From the NCBI GenBank assembly GCA_905216195.1, contig CAJMSX010000006.1, positions 28,503 through 92,502 on the forward strand: a DNA stretch of 64,000 bases, written 5' to 3'. This DNA comes from an uncultured bacterium (lineage in GTDB: Bacteria; Bacteroidota; Bacteroidia; Bacteroidales; Marinifilaceae). The notes beneath the pieces were generated by a model, which saw nothing but the letters and a program-made list of their open reading frames with translations, was not told the DNA's origin and did not search any database. Within the stretch, counting starts at the first letter, position 1, and every line of letters starts with the position of its first letter. Of this stretch, positions 35,131 through 44,371 are shown in pieces. Made by a program: the position numbers and the translations under genes.

Positions 35131-36279
35131 TTATTTATAACCGATCGTAATCGTTTTTCCTTTCACCGAAAATTTCACATTCGAAGTTTTCTCAAAAAAA
35201 TACAACAAATTCCGGATGTCTTCACTCCGTTCCATTTCTCCGGAAAGAAGTATTGTTTTAACCTCCGGATTTTGATAGAACACATCCACATCGTACCAGA
35301 GAGATAATTGTTCCATAATATTTTCGAGGGGCTCCCGGTAAAATATAAAATAGCCTTCTTTCCAGCCGATATAAGGCGATAGGTCCACTTTTTCCACACT
35401 TACTTTTCCTGCTTTGCGGGAATAGACCGCCTTATGCTCCGGCAATAAACGGATCTGGGATTCCGGGGTTACGATTTGCACTTCCCCTCTCACCAAAACG
35501 GTTTCCACTTCATCTTCCCGGCGCGTATTCACGTTAAATTCGGTTCCCAACACTTCGACCCTTAATTCTCCGGCAACGACAATAAAAGGACAGGCAGGAT
35601 TTTTATGCACATCGAAATAAGCTTCGCCTTTCAGATATACCACTCTTTCTTTTCCGACAAAATTTACCGGATATTTTAATTCGGTGGCGGAATTCAGCCA
35701 TACTTTGGTTCCGTCGGCCAAAACCATCGAATATTCTCCCCCCCGGGGAATAGATAAAGCGTTATAAACGGCTTTTTCTTCTTTGGGGGCGGTAGAAGCA
35801 TAAGAAATTTTTCCGGACGTATCGATCCGGATAGCTGTCCCATCCTGTTCTTTCAATTCCTTATGAGTCGAAGCTAAAGCCACTTTTTCCCCGGTTGACA
35901 ATACCAAGACGGCTTCTTGTTTTCCGGGTCGAATATCGTTCTGAACCAAATCGAGGGGCGGCCCGGAAAACCGGGGAAATAAGAAATAACAAGCCAAACC
36001 GATCAATAAGACCAGAAAAGCCGCACAACGGTTCAGTATCCGGATACGACGCCTGCGAAGCAAACGCTTTTGAAAACTTATGTAGTCGTTCCGGGCAATC
36101 AACTCCATTCTGCTGCCGTACCGTAAACGAAAAAAATCTTTTTTGAAATTCTGAAAATATAGCCGGTTCCGGGGGTCTGCAGCCACCCATATGTCCACCT
36201 CCTTCATTTCTTCCGAAGTAAGCTCTCCCGTCAAATAAGCCAATAACTGTAAATCTTTTTCTTCCCTGTTAGTCATCAC
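35131..36279 (-). CDS. FecR-type anti-sigma factor
   Basis: The 382-residue protein has a cytosolic N-terminal sigma-binding domain (about 1-75, LLAYLTGELTSEEMKEVDIW) and one membrane segment (about 80-100, FLVLLIGLACYFL). A periplasmic FecR domain follows (LSIPRGGEYSMVLADGTKVWLNS, about 170-300), with a C-terminal DUF4974-type domain (GWKEGYFIFYREPLENIMEQL). Such proteins hold the ECF sigma factor until the SusC STN domain signals ligand uptake. It is placed between the sigma gene and susC on the same strand. Confidence 0.93.
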   Translation of the reverse strand: MMTNREEKDLQLLAYLTGELTSEEMKEVDIWVAADPRNRLYFQNFKKDFFRLRYGSRMELIARNDYISFQKRLLRRRRIRILNRCAAFLVLLIGLACYFLFPRFSGPPLDLVQNDIRPGKQEAVLVLSTGEKVALASTHKELKEQDGTAIRIDTSGKISYASTAPKEEKAVYNALSIPRGGEYSMVLADGTKVWLNSATELKYPVNFVGKERVVYLKGEAYFDVHKNPACPFIVVAGELRVEVLGTEFNVNTRREDEVETVLVRGEVQIVTPESQIRLLPEHKAVYSRKAGKVSVEKVDLSPYIGWKEGYFIFYREPLENIMEQLSLWYDVDVFYQNPEVKTILLSGEMERSEDIRNLLYFFEKTSNVKFSVKGKTITIGYK

Positions 36280-36336
36280 AAATAAAGTTACTCTCGATGA
36301 TAATACAGGAAAAAAAGAAAAACGGTTGAACGTTTT

Positions 36337-36903
36337 TTAAACTTTCTTCATAAAAAGATATAAAAAAAACTTTTTCAACTCGTAGGTATCCTGACGAATT
36401 TTCTTCAGTGACTGTACCAGCAAGGTTTTCACCGTGGCTATAGAAATTCCCAGTTCATCGGCCACTTCCCGGTAACGCATTCCCCTTTGATAAACTCTTT
36501 TTACTACTTCCCGGCTCCTCGGAGGCAGCTCTTCAATAGCTTTTTCCAGTTTTTGAAGAATTTCTTCATCCGTGGCATCATACTCTTCCCATTTCCGTTC
36601 ATAGGCCTTTACATCGGAAGCCAATTTTAAAGGATCCCGCTTCACGGCCGAATTCAATGCCTGATTTTTAATAGAGGTAAACAGATAAGATTTTAAAGTT
36701 TCGGGTAAAAAGGAAAGATAAAGTTCTTTTTCCCATATTTTGATAAAAAAATCCTGTATCAGATCTTCCGAATGCGGAATATGGTTCAGAAAAGTATCCG
36801 CCCATAAAACCAAAGGACGGTAATATTTTTTAAAAAGATATTCCATCCCCTTCAGATTTCGTTTTTTCAGTAAAAGACATATGGTTTGATCAGATACCTG
36901 CAT
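36337..36903 (-). CDS. ECF RNA polymerase sigma factor of the first SusC/SusD locus
   Basis: The 188-residue protein contains sigma region 2 (about 20-90: YRPLVLWADTFLNHIPHSEDLIQDFFIKIWE) and region 4 (about 120-175: LPPRSREVVKRVYQRGMRYREVADELGISIATVKTLL). It belongs to the Bacteroidetes RpoE-like sigma-70 group that pairs with FecR. It should direct transcription of the susC/susD genes below it when released. The gap to fecR is 57 nt. Confidence 0.93.
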   Translation of the reverse strand: MQVSDQTICLLLKKRNLKGMEYLFKKYYRPLVLWADTFLNHIPHSEDLIQDFFIKIWEKELYLSFLPETLKSYLFTSIKNQALNSAVKRDPLKLASDVKAYERKWEEYDATDEEILQKLEKAIEELPPRSREVVKRVYQRGMRYREVADELGISIATVKTLLVQSLKKIRQDTYELKKFFLYLFMKKV

Positions 36904-37248
36904 AACCTTCGATTAATCCACAAAAAACATGTTCTTCTGCGACAATTAATACCATTCCAAAATACATTTTCTCCCACCGCCACTTCCGTTTCCAGTCAGC
37001 AAATCTTAACTCTGATCGTTATCCCCCTTACTTTAGCGCCCAAGGAATTCCCCCCTTTAAATTACCTTCCTTTCCCGAAAAAAACTCCGTTCACTTCTAA
37101 CTTTTTTCCTTAAAAGCGAGAGAGTAGAGTAAGAGAGAAAGAAGAATGGACAAAAATAAAGATAAAAGTAATAACTACAATTAAAATTTAAGCCAAAATT
37201 CTACATTATTTTAAATAAAAATAACAGCTTTTTAACACCTAGATCGTA
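36904..37248. other. Intergenic stretch upstream of the ECF sigma gene
   Basis: No gene or clear hairpin is supported in these 345 bases. There is a purine-rich tract around 37110-37160 and an AT-rich end near 37160-37230. No exact TAnnTTTG box is evident on the minus strand, so the sigma gene's promoter is not identified. Confidence 0.4.
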
Positions 37249-38088
37249 TCAGCCCACCATTTCGCTGATCGTCCTATATTTAAATGGATAATCCGACTGC
37301 AGGAGCCGCATGGGTATAACACAGGGGGGACGCGTCAAGACTTCCGCCACTTTTCCGATAAACAGTTTCAGCACCCATTCCGGAATCTTTACAGTCAGCA
37401 TCGGTTTTTCCCTTCTTGCCAGAGCTTTCACAAACTCTTCACAGGTAACCGTATTGGGAATAACCAGATTATAGATTCCTTCTGTTTCTTCCCGTTTTAA
37501 TGCATAAAGCATAAAACCCGTCACATCTTCGATATGAATAAGCGGAAATTCCTGATTCCCGTAACCGAAAACCAGGCCGAGACGGGCCTTCACCCAGGGT
37601 TTCATTTTCCGGAAAACACCTCCGTCCTCTCCCATCACCATGCCCAAGCGCAATATAACTTTCCGGACGCCCTCTAATTTTTCGAGTTCCGCTTCCCAGG
37701 CGCGGACCACCCGGGACAAAAAATGATCTCCCCACACCTGAGCCCCTTCGTCGCAAAAAATACCCGGTTTATAAATACTGACCGCCGAAGCGTTTATGAT
37801 CAACCTGGGTTTTCGTTTGGCGTTGAGAATGGAATATACCAAATTCCGGGTACCTACACGCCGGGATTCCAAAATATCGATCATTCGCTTTTCGGTCCAA
37901 TGCCCCCAAATACGCTCTCCGGCCAAATTAATCACGATATCGCATTCTCCTACGATTTCATCCAAACGCCGGCCTCCCAATAACAAGATTTCCCGGGAGA
38001 GGGGACATATATGATGCCCCATCCCTTCAAATACCTGGGTCACTTTCCTACCGATAAAACCGCTTGCTCCTGTTACCAATACCTTCAT
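37249..38088 (-). CDS. TIGR01777-family NAD-dependent epimerase-like protein
   Basis: The 279-residue protein is an extended short-chain dehydrogenase/reductase. The dinucleotide motif is GASGFIG (7-13), followed by the family stretches CDIVINLAGERIWGHWTEKR and INASAVSIYKPG. The C-terminal DUF1731 segment reads VKIPEWVLKLFIGKVAEVL. The catalytic Tyr has the usual spacing after Ser. The substrate of this YfcH-like family is not established. It lies downstream of cdaA by 107 nt on the same strand. Confidence 0.88.
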   Translation of the reverse strand: MKVLVTGASGFIGRKVTQVFEGMGHHICPLSREILLLGGRRLDEIVGECDIVINLAGERIWGHWTEKRMIDILESRRVGTRNLVYSILNAKRKPRLIINASAVSIYKPGIFCDEGAQVWGDHFLSRVVRAWEAELEKLEGVRKVILRLGMVMGEDGGVFRKMKPWVKARLGLVFGYGNQEFPLIHIEDVTGFMLYALKREETEGIYNLVIPNTVTCEEFVKALARREKPMLTVKIPEWVLKLFIGKVAEVLTRPPCVIPMRLLQSDYPFKYRTISEMVG

Positions 38089-38195
38089 AAAACCGAAATA
38101 GGTAAAGCTGATTTAACGGCTAAACCTCATTTTAGTTTCAAGAACAGAATCTCTACAGCGGCTTTGCGGCTATTTTCCCAAGGAGAGTAAAAAAA

Positions 38196-38984
38196 TTATT
38201 TGACAATAAAACCTGTAAAATCATTGTGCAGGAAAGTTCGCAACTCGTCGGGACTTATTCTCACTTTATAATTACCGTCTTTGACAAAAGTAATATTTCC
38301 GGTCTCTTCACTGACTACAATGATCAGAGCATCGCTTACGGCGCTGAGACCTAAGGCTGCCCGATGCCTCAGCCCCATACTTCCCGGTAAATCCGTTTTA
38401 TCGGACACCGGCAGAATACAACGGGCCGCCAAAATCTTATTTTCAGCGATAATAACGGCTCCATCGTGTAAAGGAGTATTTTTAAAGAATATATTTTCGA
38501 TCAGATCGGTCGTTACTTTCGCTTTTAAGATCACTCCGGTCTGGGCATAATTATACAATTCCGTATTTTGGGCAAAAACGATCAAAGCTCCCGTCTTGGT
38601 CAGGGAGAAATACTCGCAAGCCTGAACGATAGCTTCGGAAACGTCTTCTTTTATAGCCGGCTTGGCAAAAAGGCTTTCCAGATTAAATATGTTCTGAAGA
38701 TTGTATTTACTTCCTATCAAAAGTAAAAAACGCCTTACTTCCTGTTGAAATACGATCAGCAAGGCGATCACTCCCATCCCGATAAATTGTCCTAAAATGG
38801 AGGAAATAAGTTCCATATTAAAGGCGCGAACCAACAGCCAGGCCAGATAAAAAATAAAAATGCCCGCAAAAATATTAATGGCCGCCGTGCCTTTTACCAG
38901 CTTATAAATCTGATAAAATATAAAAGCGACGATCAGGATATCCAGTACATCGAAAATGCCGAATTTGATAAATAGTGCGATCAT
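38196..38984 (-). CDS. cdaA: Membrane diadenylate cyclase CdaA
   Basis: CdaA makes cyclic di-AMP from two ATP. The 262-residue protein has three N-terminal membrane helices (about 10-95) and a DisA_N catalytic domain (about 110-225) with the DGA motif at 174-176 and RHR at 206-208, both needed for catalysis. Length and layout match other Bacteroidetes CdaA proteins. In many relatives folP lies upstream; here an EamA transporter does, 71 nt away. Cyclic di-AMP usually controls osmolyte and potassium balance and wall stress. Confidence 0.95.
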   Translation of the reverse strand: MIALFIKFGIFDVLDILIVAFIFYQIYKLVKGTAAINIFAGIFIFYLAWLLVRAFNMELISSILGQFIGMGVIALLIVFQQEVRRFLLLIGSKYNLQNIFNLESLFAKPAIKEDVSEAIVQACEYFSLTKTGALIVFAQNTELYNYAQTGVILKAKVTTDLIENIFFKNTPLHDGAVIIAENKILAARCILPVSDKTDLPGSMGLRHRAALGLSAVSDALIIVVSEETGNITFVKDGNYKVRISPDELRTFLHNDFTGFIVK

Positions 38985-39055
38985 CCCTGCGATTTTTCAA
39001 ATACTCCACAAAGCTAAACAAAAAAAAGGAAACAACGGCAAACCGGCCGGCGATT

Positions 39056-39976
39056 CTAGGGGTGATTCCCCACAACCGCCGATCTTTCTTTTCTCGCCTT
39101 TCTCCGGTGACGTTCATTCATACTAAAAATAACCACCAATACGGCTATCAATACCATCAGTAAGCCGACGAAATTCTTAATGCCCAATTCCTCCTGAAAG
39201 GCAAATACCCCGATAACGATAGCCGTGATAGGTTCCAGCGTTCCCAGTACGGAAGTAGCTACCGACCCGATGGAAGCTACCGCTGCAACCAACAAACGGG
39301 CGGAGATTACCGTACTCAATATTCCCAGCATAGACATATCGAACAAAAAACGCGGTGTAAAATTCCAGCTTAAAGTTCCTTTTATTCCCGCCACCGCCAA
39401 ATAAAACACCGCCGTAAAAACAAGTACGTAAAAAGTCAGCACATCCGCATTCAGGGCCCGTAAACAGGGGCGGTTCAAGGCTACGATATAGGTTCCGTAG
39501 GTAAAGGTCGTAAGCAAGGCAAACACCAATCCCGCCCAACGAATCTCGCCCTCGTTCCACGACATAAAATACACTCCCCCGATGGCCAGCAAAATAGCTC
39601 CTTTAACCAGAAAAGACAAGTGTTGTTTGTAAAAAAGAGCCATGAACACGGCCACAACGACCGGATAAAGGTAATGAATGGAAGTAGCGATGCCTGTCGG
39701 CATATAGCGATAAGCCAGGAATAAGAAATAGGCCGTAATTCCGTATCCTCCCACGCCGGCCCATAGCACTTCACCGACAGCAGCCCGTTTAATCCGGAAA
39801 TCCGTATGCCGGAACAGCAAATAAACACCGTAAACCACCGCTGCGATCACATAGCGATAGACCAGAATAGTATCGTTATGGATTCCATGTAACATGGCCG
39901 TATGAGCAAATAACGGAATCATGCCGAAAGTAGCCGCCGATAAACATGCATATACGATTCCCTTTATCTTTTCCAT
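39056..39976 (-). CDS. EamA/DMT-family membrane transporter
   Basis: The 306-residue protein has ten predicted hydrophobic helices in two EamA repeats: GIVYACLSAATFGMIPLFAH at the start, and a second repeat with VAAVASIGSVATSVLGTLEPITAIVIG. The C-terminus is basic (RHRRKARKERS). These transporters export or import small metabolites such as amino acids or nucleotide sugars. The cargo cannot be told. It may share a transcript with cdaA. Confidence 0.88.
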   Translation of the reverse strand: MEKIKGIVYACLSAATFGMIPLFAHTAMLHGIHNDTILVYRYVIAAVVYGVYLLFRHTDFRIKRAAVGEVLWAGVGGYGITAYFLFLAYRYMPTGIATSIHYLYPVVVAVFMALFYKQHLSFLVKGAILLAIGGVYFMSWNEGEIRWAGLVFALLTTFTYGTYIVALNRPCLRALNADVLTFYVLVFTAVFYLAVAGIKGTLSWNFTPRFLFDMSMLGILSTVISARLLVAAVASIGSVATSVLGTLEPITAIVIGVFAFQEELGIKNFVGLLMVLIAVLVVIFSMNERHRRKARKERSAVVGNHP

Positions 39977-40484
39977 CTCTTTTTTTTAATCCTGCAAAAA
40001 TATACAAACTCCTTGTTCTCCCTTCTTTTCAAGGTCTACTTTTTACCTTTAATCTCCAATTTCACCGCTTCCCCACCCAACCGGCCGGTTGCAGACCCGA
40101 ATCGGCTCTATTTTTCCCCCTTTTTTATCCCTACCCCGCTTATCCCTGAGATATACCGAATAAGCGGCTGCTGAAGAAATAGAACGGGATATTAAAATCC
40201 ATCCTTTACAGCGCCTTTCTGCATCCATCAAAGAAGATAAAAGAAGTACTAAAACCAACCCCACCACAGATCAACCGAAAGGCAAAAAACTTTTCTTTTT
40301 CTATCGGGTAACCGGCTGATTTCTCCGGCAGTGATACGCCTTTCCTATTTTTTTCAACGAAAAAACACCGAATCGGTTTTTAAAATCATTACCTTTGCCC
40401 CCGGTACCGGCTCGTTCCGGAACAACCGAATTAATTTATAGGCCCGCCGGAGGTCACACAAAATGATCCGGATAAAAAATAATA
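39977..40484. other. Intergenic stretch between the EamA and LolA-like genes
   Basis: The stretch separates divergent genes. The plus-strand promoter box TACCTTTG for the LolA-like gene is at 40390-40397. A 72-codon minus-strand frame at 40049-40267 has a hydrophobic start but no family match or ribosome site, and I do not call it. A minus-strand promoter for the EamA gene is not obvious. Confidence 0.45.
40390..40397 (+). promoter_or_regulatory. -7 promoter box of the LolA-like gene
   Basis: TACCTTTG matches TAnnTTTG exactly. The leader would be about 80 nt. Confidence 0.55.
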
Positions 40485-41120
40485 ATGATGATGCGATATT
40501 GGATAACCCTCTTATTGGGGCTTACGGCCTCTTTCTCTTCAATGGCTCAAACCGACGCCAAAAGTATACTGGACCGGTCGGCCGCTCAGATAAAAGCTCT
40601 TCCGGCAGTAGAAATAGATTTTACCCTTACCATGGAAAATAAAGCGGAAGATATTTACGAGACTCATAAAGGCAAAGCTTTTATGAAAGGGAATCTTTAT
40701 AAACTGAGAGTGATGGAAGTGGAAAATTATTACGATGGGAAAAACATCTATACTTACATGCCGGAAGTGAAGGAAGTCAATATAAAAAACCCTTCGGATG
40801 AAGAAGAGGAAATGCTCAATCCGACCAAGATTTTCGATATTCACAATTCCGATTTTACACAAAATCTGGTGTCTACGGAAAAAGGGACCGCCTATATCGA
40901 ACTTTTCCCTAAAGAACAAAATAAGAATTTTAACAAAATAGGCATCTGGGTGAATCTCGCCGATCATCACATTACCAAAGTAACTTCTTTCGGCAAAGAC
41001 GGCAACAACCTGATTATTGCCATTGAAAAGATCCGGCAACCTAATCCGGTACCGGCCGATTCCTTTTTTCGATTCGATACGGCGAAGCATCCCGATGTCG
41101 AAATCGTAGATATGAGATAA
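40485..41120 (+). CDS. LolA-like periplasmic lipoprotein carrier
   Basis: The 211-residue protein has a cleavable signal peptide (WITLLLGLTASFSSMAQ). The mature part follows LolA family organisation, with SILDRSAAQIKALPAVEIDFTLTMENK and a beta half-barrel. LolA ferries outer-membrane lipoproteins across the periplasm. Three tandem ATG codons (40485, 40488, 40491) make the exact start uncertain by two residues. A LolD-like ATPase occurs elsewhere in the window (15850-16500). Confidence 0.85.
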   Translation: MMMRYWITLLLGLTASFSSMAQTDAKSILDRSAAQIKALPAVEIDFTLTMENKAEDIYETHKGKAFMKGNLYKLRVMEVENYYDGKNIYTYMPEVKEVNIKNPSDEEEEMLNPTKIFDIHNSDFTQNLVSTEKGTAYIELFPKEQNKNFNKIGIWVNLADHHITKVTSFGKDGNNLIIAIEKIRQPNPVPADSFFRFDTAKHPDVEIVDMR

Positions 41121-41146
41121 ATTTTTCCGCTCTGAAAAATAATGGG

Positions 41147-41168
41147 TCCCGGATCTTTCGGTCCGGGA
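41147..41168 (+). terminator. Terminator of the LolA-like gene
   Basis: TCCCGGA (41147-41153) and TCCGGGA (41162-41168) form a 7-bp stem with an 8-nt loop, followed by TTTATGCTTTTTTC. It lies 27 nt after the stop. Confidence 0.65.
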
Positions 41169-41232
41169 TTTATGCTTTTTTCGGTTAGCCTATTTCCTTT
41201 CTCGTTACAAGGCAGGTTATGCTATCCTACCT

Positions 41233-44145
41233 CTAGGAAGGAGAACAAAGCGCTCCGTATTTTAGAATCAAACGTTTCAGTTTTCTAGCATCTACCGGCT
41301 TGGTTATAAAATCATTACAACCGGCGTTCAACGCCAGTTCCCGGTCCGAATCGTAAGCGAAAGCGGTGAGAGCAACAATGGGAATCTCCGGAGACGTTTC
41401 CCGAATAATTTTTGTAGCATCGATTCCGTCGAGTTCCGGCATTTTCATATCCATCAGAATCAAATCGGGCTTTTTTTCGGAGAACAGGGTCACCGCTTCA
41501 ATACCCGTTCTCGCCCGGATTAAACGGTATGTCTTACCTAATATAGCTTTCAATAATTCATAATTGCAATCGATATCCTCTGCGATCAGGATGGTTAATG
41601 TCTTTCCTTCGGGGAGTACTTCTTCGGATTTTTCTTTCCGGACACCCACCGTGTCGGGAGATGTAAGCTTTTGCCGATAAGGAAGTATAAAACGGAAACG
41701 GGACCCTTTACCGACTTCCGATTCGAAATCTATACTTCCTCCCATTTTTTCCAGAATGGATTTACAAATCGATAATCCCAGTCCAAAACCCTGTATATTA
41801 GCGTCCAGCTTTTCGAAACGATTAAATATCACCGCTTGTTTTTCCAGGGGAATTCCTTTGCCCGTATCCTGAACCGTAAATTCTACAAAGTCCTCTTTGC
41901 GTCTGTAACCGACCCGTATGCTGCCTTCCCGGGTATTTTTCACGGTATTACTGATCAGATTGGAATAAAGTTGAATCAGGCGATTCCGGTCCGTCAACAT
42001 CTGAAGAGCATCCCCGGGATTTTCAAAAATAACTTTTACCCCCGGTTCGGCCCGCAATTGATGCACTTCGCACAATTCCCGGCACAATTCGTTGACATCG
42101 ACCATCGAATCTTTTAAATCCACCCGTCCGGATTCTATCTTCGATAAATCGAGGATGTCGTTGATCAAATTGAGCAATAAAGTATTGTTCGTTTTCACGA
42201 TATCCAAATAATACTTTTTGTCCTCTTCTTCCTGGGTATGTGCGATAAGTTCTGAAAAACCGACAATGGCATTCAGAGGGGTACGGATTTCATGGCTTAC
42301 GTTCGCCAAAAAGGCCGACTTCAACTTATCTGATTCTTCCGCCTTTTTCAAGGCCTCCACCAATTGTTTCTCATTATCTTTCCGTTTCTGGATAACGTTC
42401 AGAAATCCCAGCCACTTGGAGACACCGCTGTTGATTCCCCGCGCACGAACCCCGGCATTCAACTCACACCAGATATATCCCTTACCGAAAACATTCAACC
42501 GCAATTCCATCTTCACTCTTTCGGACAACCCCTGTTCGAGTTTTTCAAATTCCTGCCGGAAAAGCGATACATCCCCGGGATGTATTTTTTTGATAAACTC
42601 CCGGATCGTATAATCTTCGTAATCGGATTTATTTTGATTAAAAGACTTATAAAATTCTTCACTGATATCCAATTTCCCCGTCTCCAGATCCATATACCAG
42701 GGATAAATTTCTCCGGTTTCCAGAATCAGAGACAAACGAATCAAATTTTCTTTCAAAGCTCTTTCCGTCAACACAAGTTCCCGGTTAATGCGATGAATTT
42801 TGGTATTATCCGCTACGATAAGTAAATAACCCGGACGGGCTTTCCGTTCGTACGCATACAACATAATTTTTGCCGTAATATAGCGTAGCTGCTCCATCGG
42901 ACGGTCGTCTTCTTCCGTAAGAACTTCCCTGCGGAGATGATCATAGATAAAATCGAAAGACACTTGCTGCCGCTGCTGCAACTCCTCTTTTATTTCAGGG
43001 GAAAGCAGCAGGGTTTCCCGGAAATTTTCTTTCCGTTTTACATCGAAAATCCGGACGGCCTCCTCATTCGCCCGTACAAAGCGACCTTCTTCATCGTAAG
43101 AAAGAATACCTACCGGTAAATTATCGAAAATCGACCGTAACTTCTGCTCGTTTTTTCGGATCTGCTCATTGGCCAGACACTGTTCGGTAATATCATAAAA
43201 CAGGGAAACAAATTCTCCCTCCTGCATGGAATAAACCACCGAACTATACCATTTTTTCAGGTAAGGACTGTAATAATCCATTTGGGTTTGCTTCCCGCTA
43301 GAGGCAATATCGGCATATATATTCAGGAAACTTTTATCCGTACCCAGTTGTTTTCCTCTTTTTCCGACACAACCTTCTTTTTTTAAGCCGGTAAGCTTTT
43401 CGAAAGCCGGGTTTACTTCCAGAATTTCGTAATCCGCAGGCTTCCCGTTTTTATCAAAAATCATCCGGTGCCGGATGTATCCCAAAGGCATATGCCGGAA
43501 AAGTTCGGTAAATCGTTGTTCATTACTGAAAGCTTCTTTCCGGACCAACCTTTGTCCTACCCCTATACTCAATACGTCCGTAAAGGCTTTCAACCATTCG
43601 ATATCTTCCACACTCCATTTCCTCAACCGGGATACCGTCTCCATCCCCACAAATCCCCACAACTCTCCGAATATCTGCATGGGAAACAATACGACCGAGC
43701 GGACCTGCAATTTCGCAAATAAATCTTTCAGTTCATTTCTCTCGTCCTCCAGCTGATCTGGCATTTCCTCCACATCCTCTACCACCAGCGGTTCCCCTTT
43801 CCGCAATTGTGCCAAATAGGATCCCAACACGGTAGTGGACAAATGCTGAAGCTGCTGCATTTCGGAACCGATTCCTTCCGAATTTACTTCAAAAATATTG
43901 CTGGTCGTATTTTCCTTCCAGTCAAAGTGAAACAAAAAAGCCCGGTCGGCCTCATATCGCTCCAGGACAATACGCATAATGTCTTTTTCATAACTCCCCT
44001 CATAATTTTTCAACATAATCACTAAAGCTTGCGATAACCGTCTCTCTCCGTCTAACCGGTCATTCAAACGAACAGCTTCTTCCTGTTCCGCTTTTTCCAA
44101 CCTTTCGATCAACTCTTCCCGCGTAAGATGACTATATTTTCCCAT
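41233..44145 (-). CDS. Soluble hybrid sensor histidine kinase with GAF, PAS and receiver domains
   Basis: The 970-residue protein lacks membrane segments, so it should sense a cytosolic signal. The order is a short coiled coil (1-35), a GAF domain (about 50-205), three PAS-like domains (about 210-325, 335-450 and 470-590), HisKA with phospho-acceptor His618 in NVSHEIRTPLNAI, and HATPase with an N-box around LISNTVKNT and DTGKGIP. A C-terminal receiver has phospho-acceptor Asp899 in LILMDMKMPE. A hybrid of this kind needs a downstream phosphotransfer or output protein, and none is adjacent. It is monocistronic between lolA-like and ychF. Confidence 0.92.
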   Translation of the reverse strand: MGKYSHLTREELIERLEKAEQEEAVRLNDRLDGERRLSQALVIMLKNYEGSYEKDIMRIVLERYEADRAFLFHFDWKENTTSNIFEVNSEGIGSEMQQLQHLSTTVLGSYLAQLRKGEPLVVEDVEEMPDQLEDERNELKDLFAKLQVRSVVLFPMQIFGELWGFVGMETVSRLRKWSVEDIEWLKAFTDVLSIGVGQRLVRKEAFSNEQRFTELFRHMPLGYIRHRMIFDKNGKPADYEILEVNPAFEKLTGLKKEGCVGKRGKQLGTDKSFLNIYADIASSGKQTQMDYYSPYLKKWYSSVVYSMQEGEFVSLFYDITEQCLANEQIRKNEQKLRSIFDNLPVGILSYDEEGRFVRANEEAVRIFDVKRKENFRETLLLSPEIKEELQQRQQVSFDFIYDHLRREVLTEEDDRPMEQLRYITAKIMLYAYERKARPGYLLIVADNTKIHRINRELVLTERALKENLIRLSLILETGEIYPWYMDLETGKLDISEEFYKSFNQNKSDYEDYTIREFIKKIHPGDVSLFRQEFEKLEQGLSERVKMELRLNVFGKGYIWCELNAGVRARGINSGVSKWLGFLNVIQKRKDNEKQLVEALKKAEESDKLKSAFLANVSHEIRTPLNAIVGFSELIAHTQEEEDKKYYLDIVKTNNTLLLNLINDILDLSKIESGRVDLKDSMVDVNELCRELCEVHQLRAEPGVKVIFENPGDALQMLTDRNRLIQLYSNLISNTVKNTREGSIRVGYRRKEDFVEFTVQDTGKGIPLEKQAVIFNRFEKLDANIQGFGLGLSICKSILEKMGGSIDFESEVGKGSRFRFILPYRQKLTSPDTVGVRKEKSEEVLPEGKTLTILIAEDIDCNYELLKAILGKTYRLIRARTGIEAVTLFSEKKPDLILMDMKMPELDGIDATKIIRETSPEIPIVALTAFAYDSDRELALNAGCNDFITKPVDARKLKRLILKYGALCSPS

Positions 44146-44230
44146 ATCCCTGAAGCCTTAAATCTACTTTTTATTTCCCGGTAAAAATAAAAAACAATTC
44201 TGACAATATCCTCTTGCCGGAAAAACATTC

Positions 44231-44261
44231 CGAGGGTGTCCAAAAGTATTTGGCACCCTCG
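44231..44261 (-). terminator. Hairpin downstream of ychF
   Basis: CGAGGGTG (44231-44238) and CACCCTCG (44254-44261) pair, extended inward by CCAAA/TTTGG past a one-base bulge. On the minus strand GAATGTTTTTCC follows, as in a terminator. It lies 110 nt beyond the ychF stop, so a different origin such as an element end is possible. Confidence 0.55.
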
Positions 44262-44371
44262 ATGTACTCGTCTCCCTTCGGGAAACTGAAATTCAATATT
44301 CGATTCTACAAGGGGATGTTTTTCCTTCCGGGACAGCCCCTATAACCTTTCTATATCTGTCACGGCAATAC

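Noticed and set aside
40049..40267. 72-codon minus-strand frame with hydrophobic start
   Set aside because: It has no ribosome site, its composition is unlike neighbouring genes, and its C-terminal part is uncharacteristic.
44231..44261. End of an insertion sequence after ychF
   Set aside because: The GGGTGTCCAAAAG-like arm resembles some IS ends, but there is no second end or transposase remnant, and the hairpin works as a terminator.
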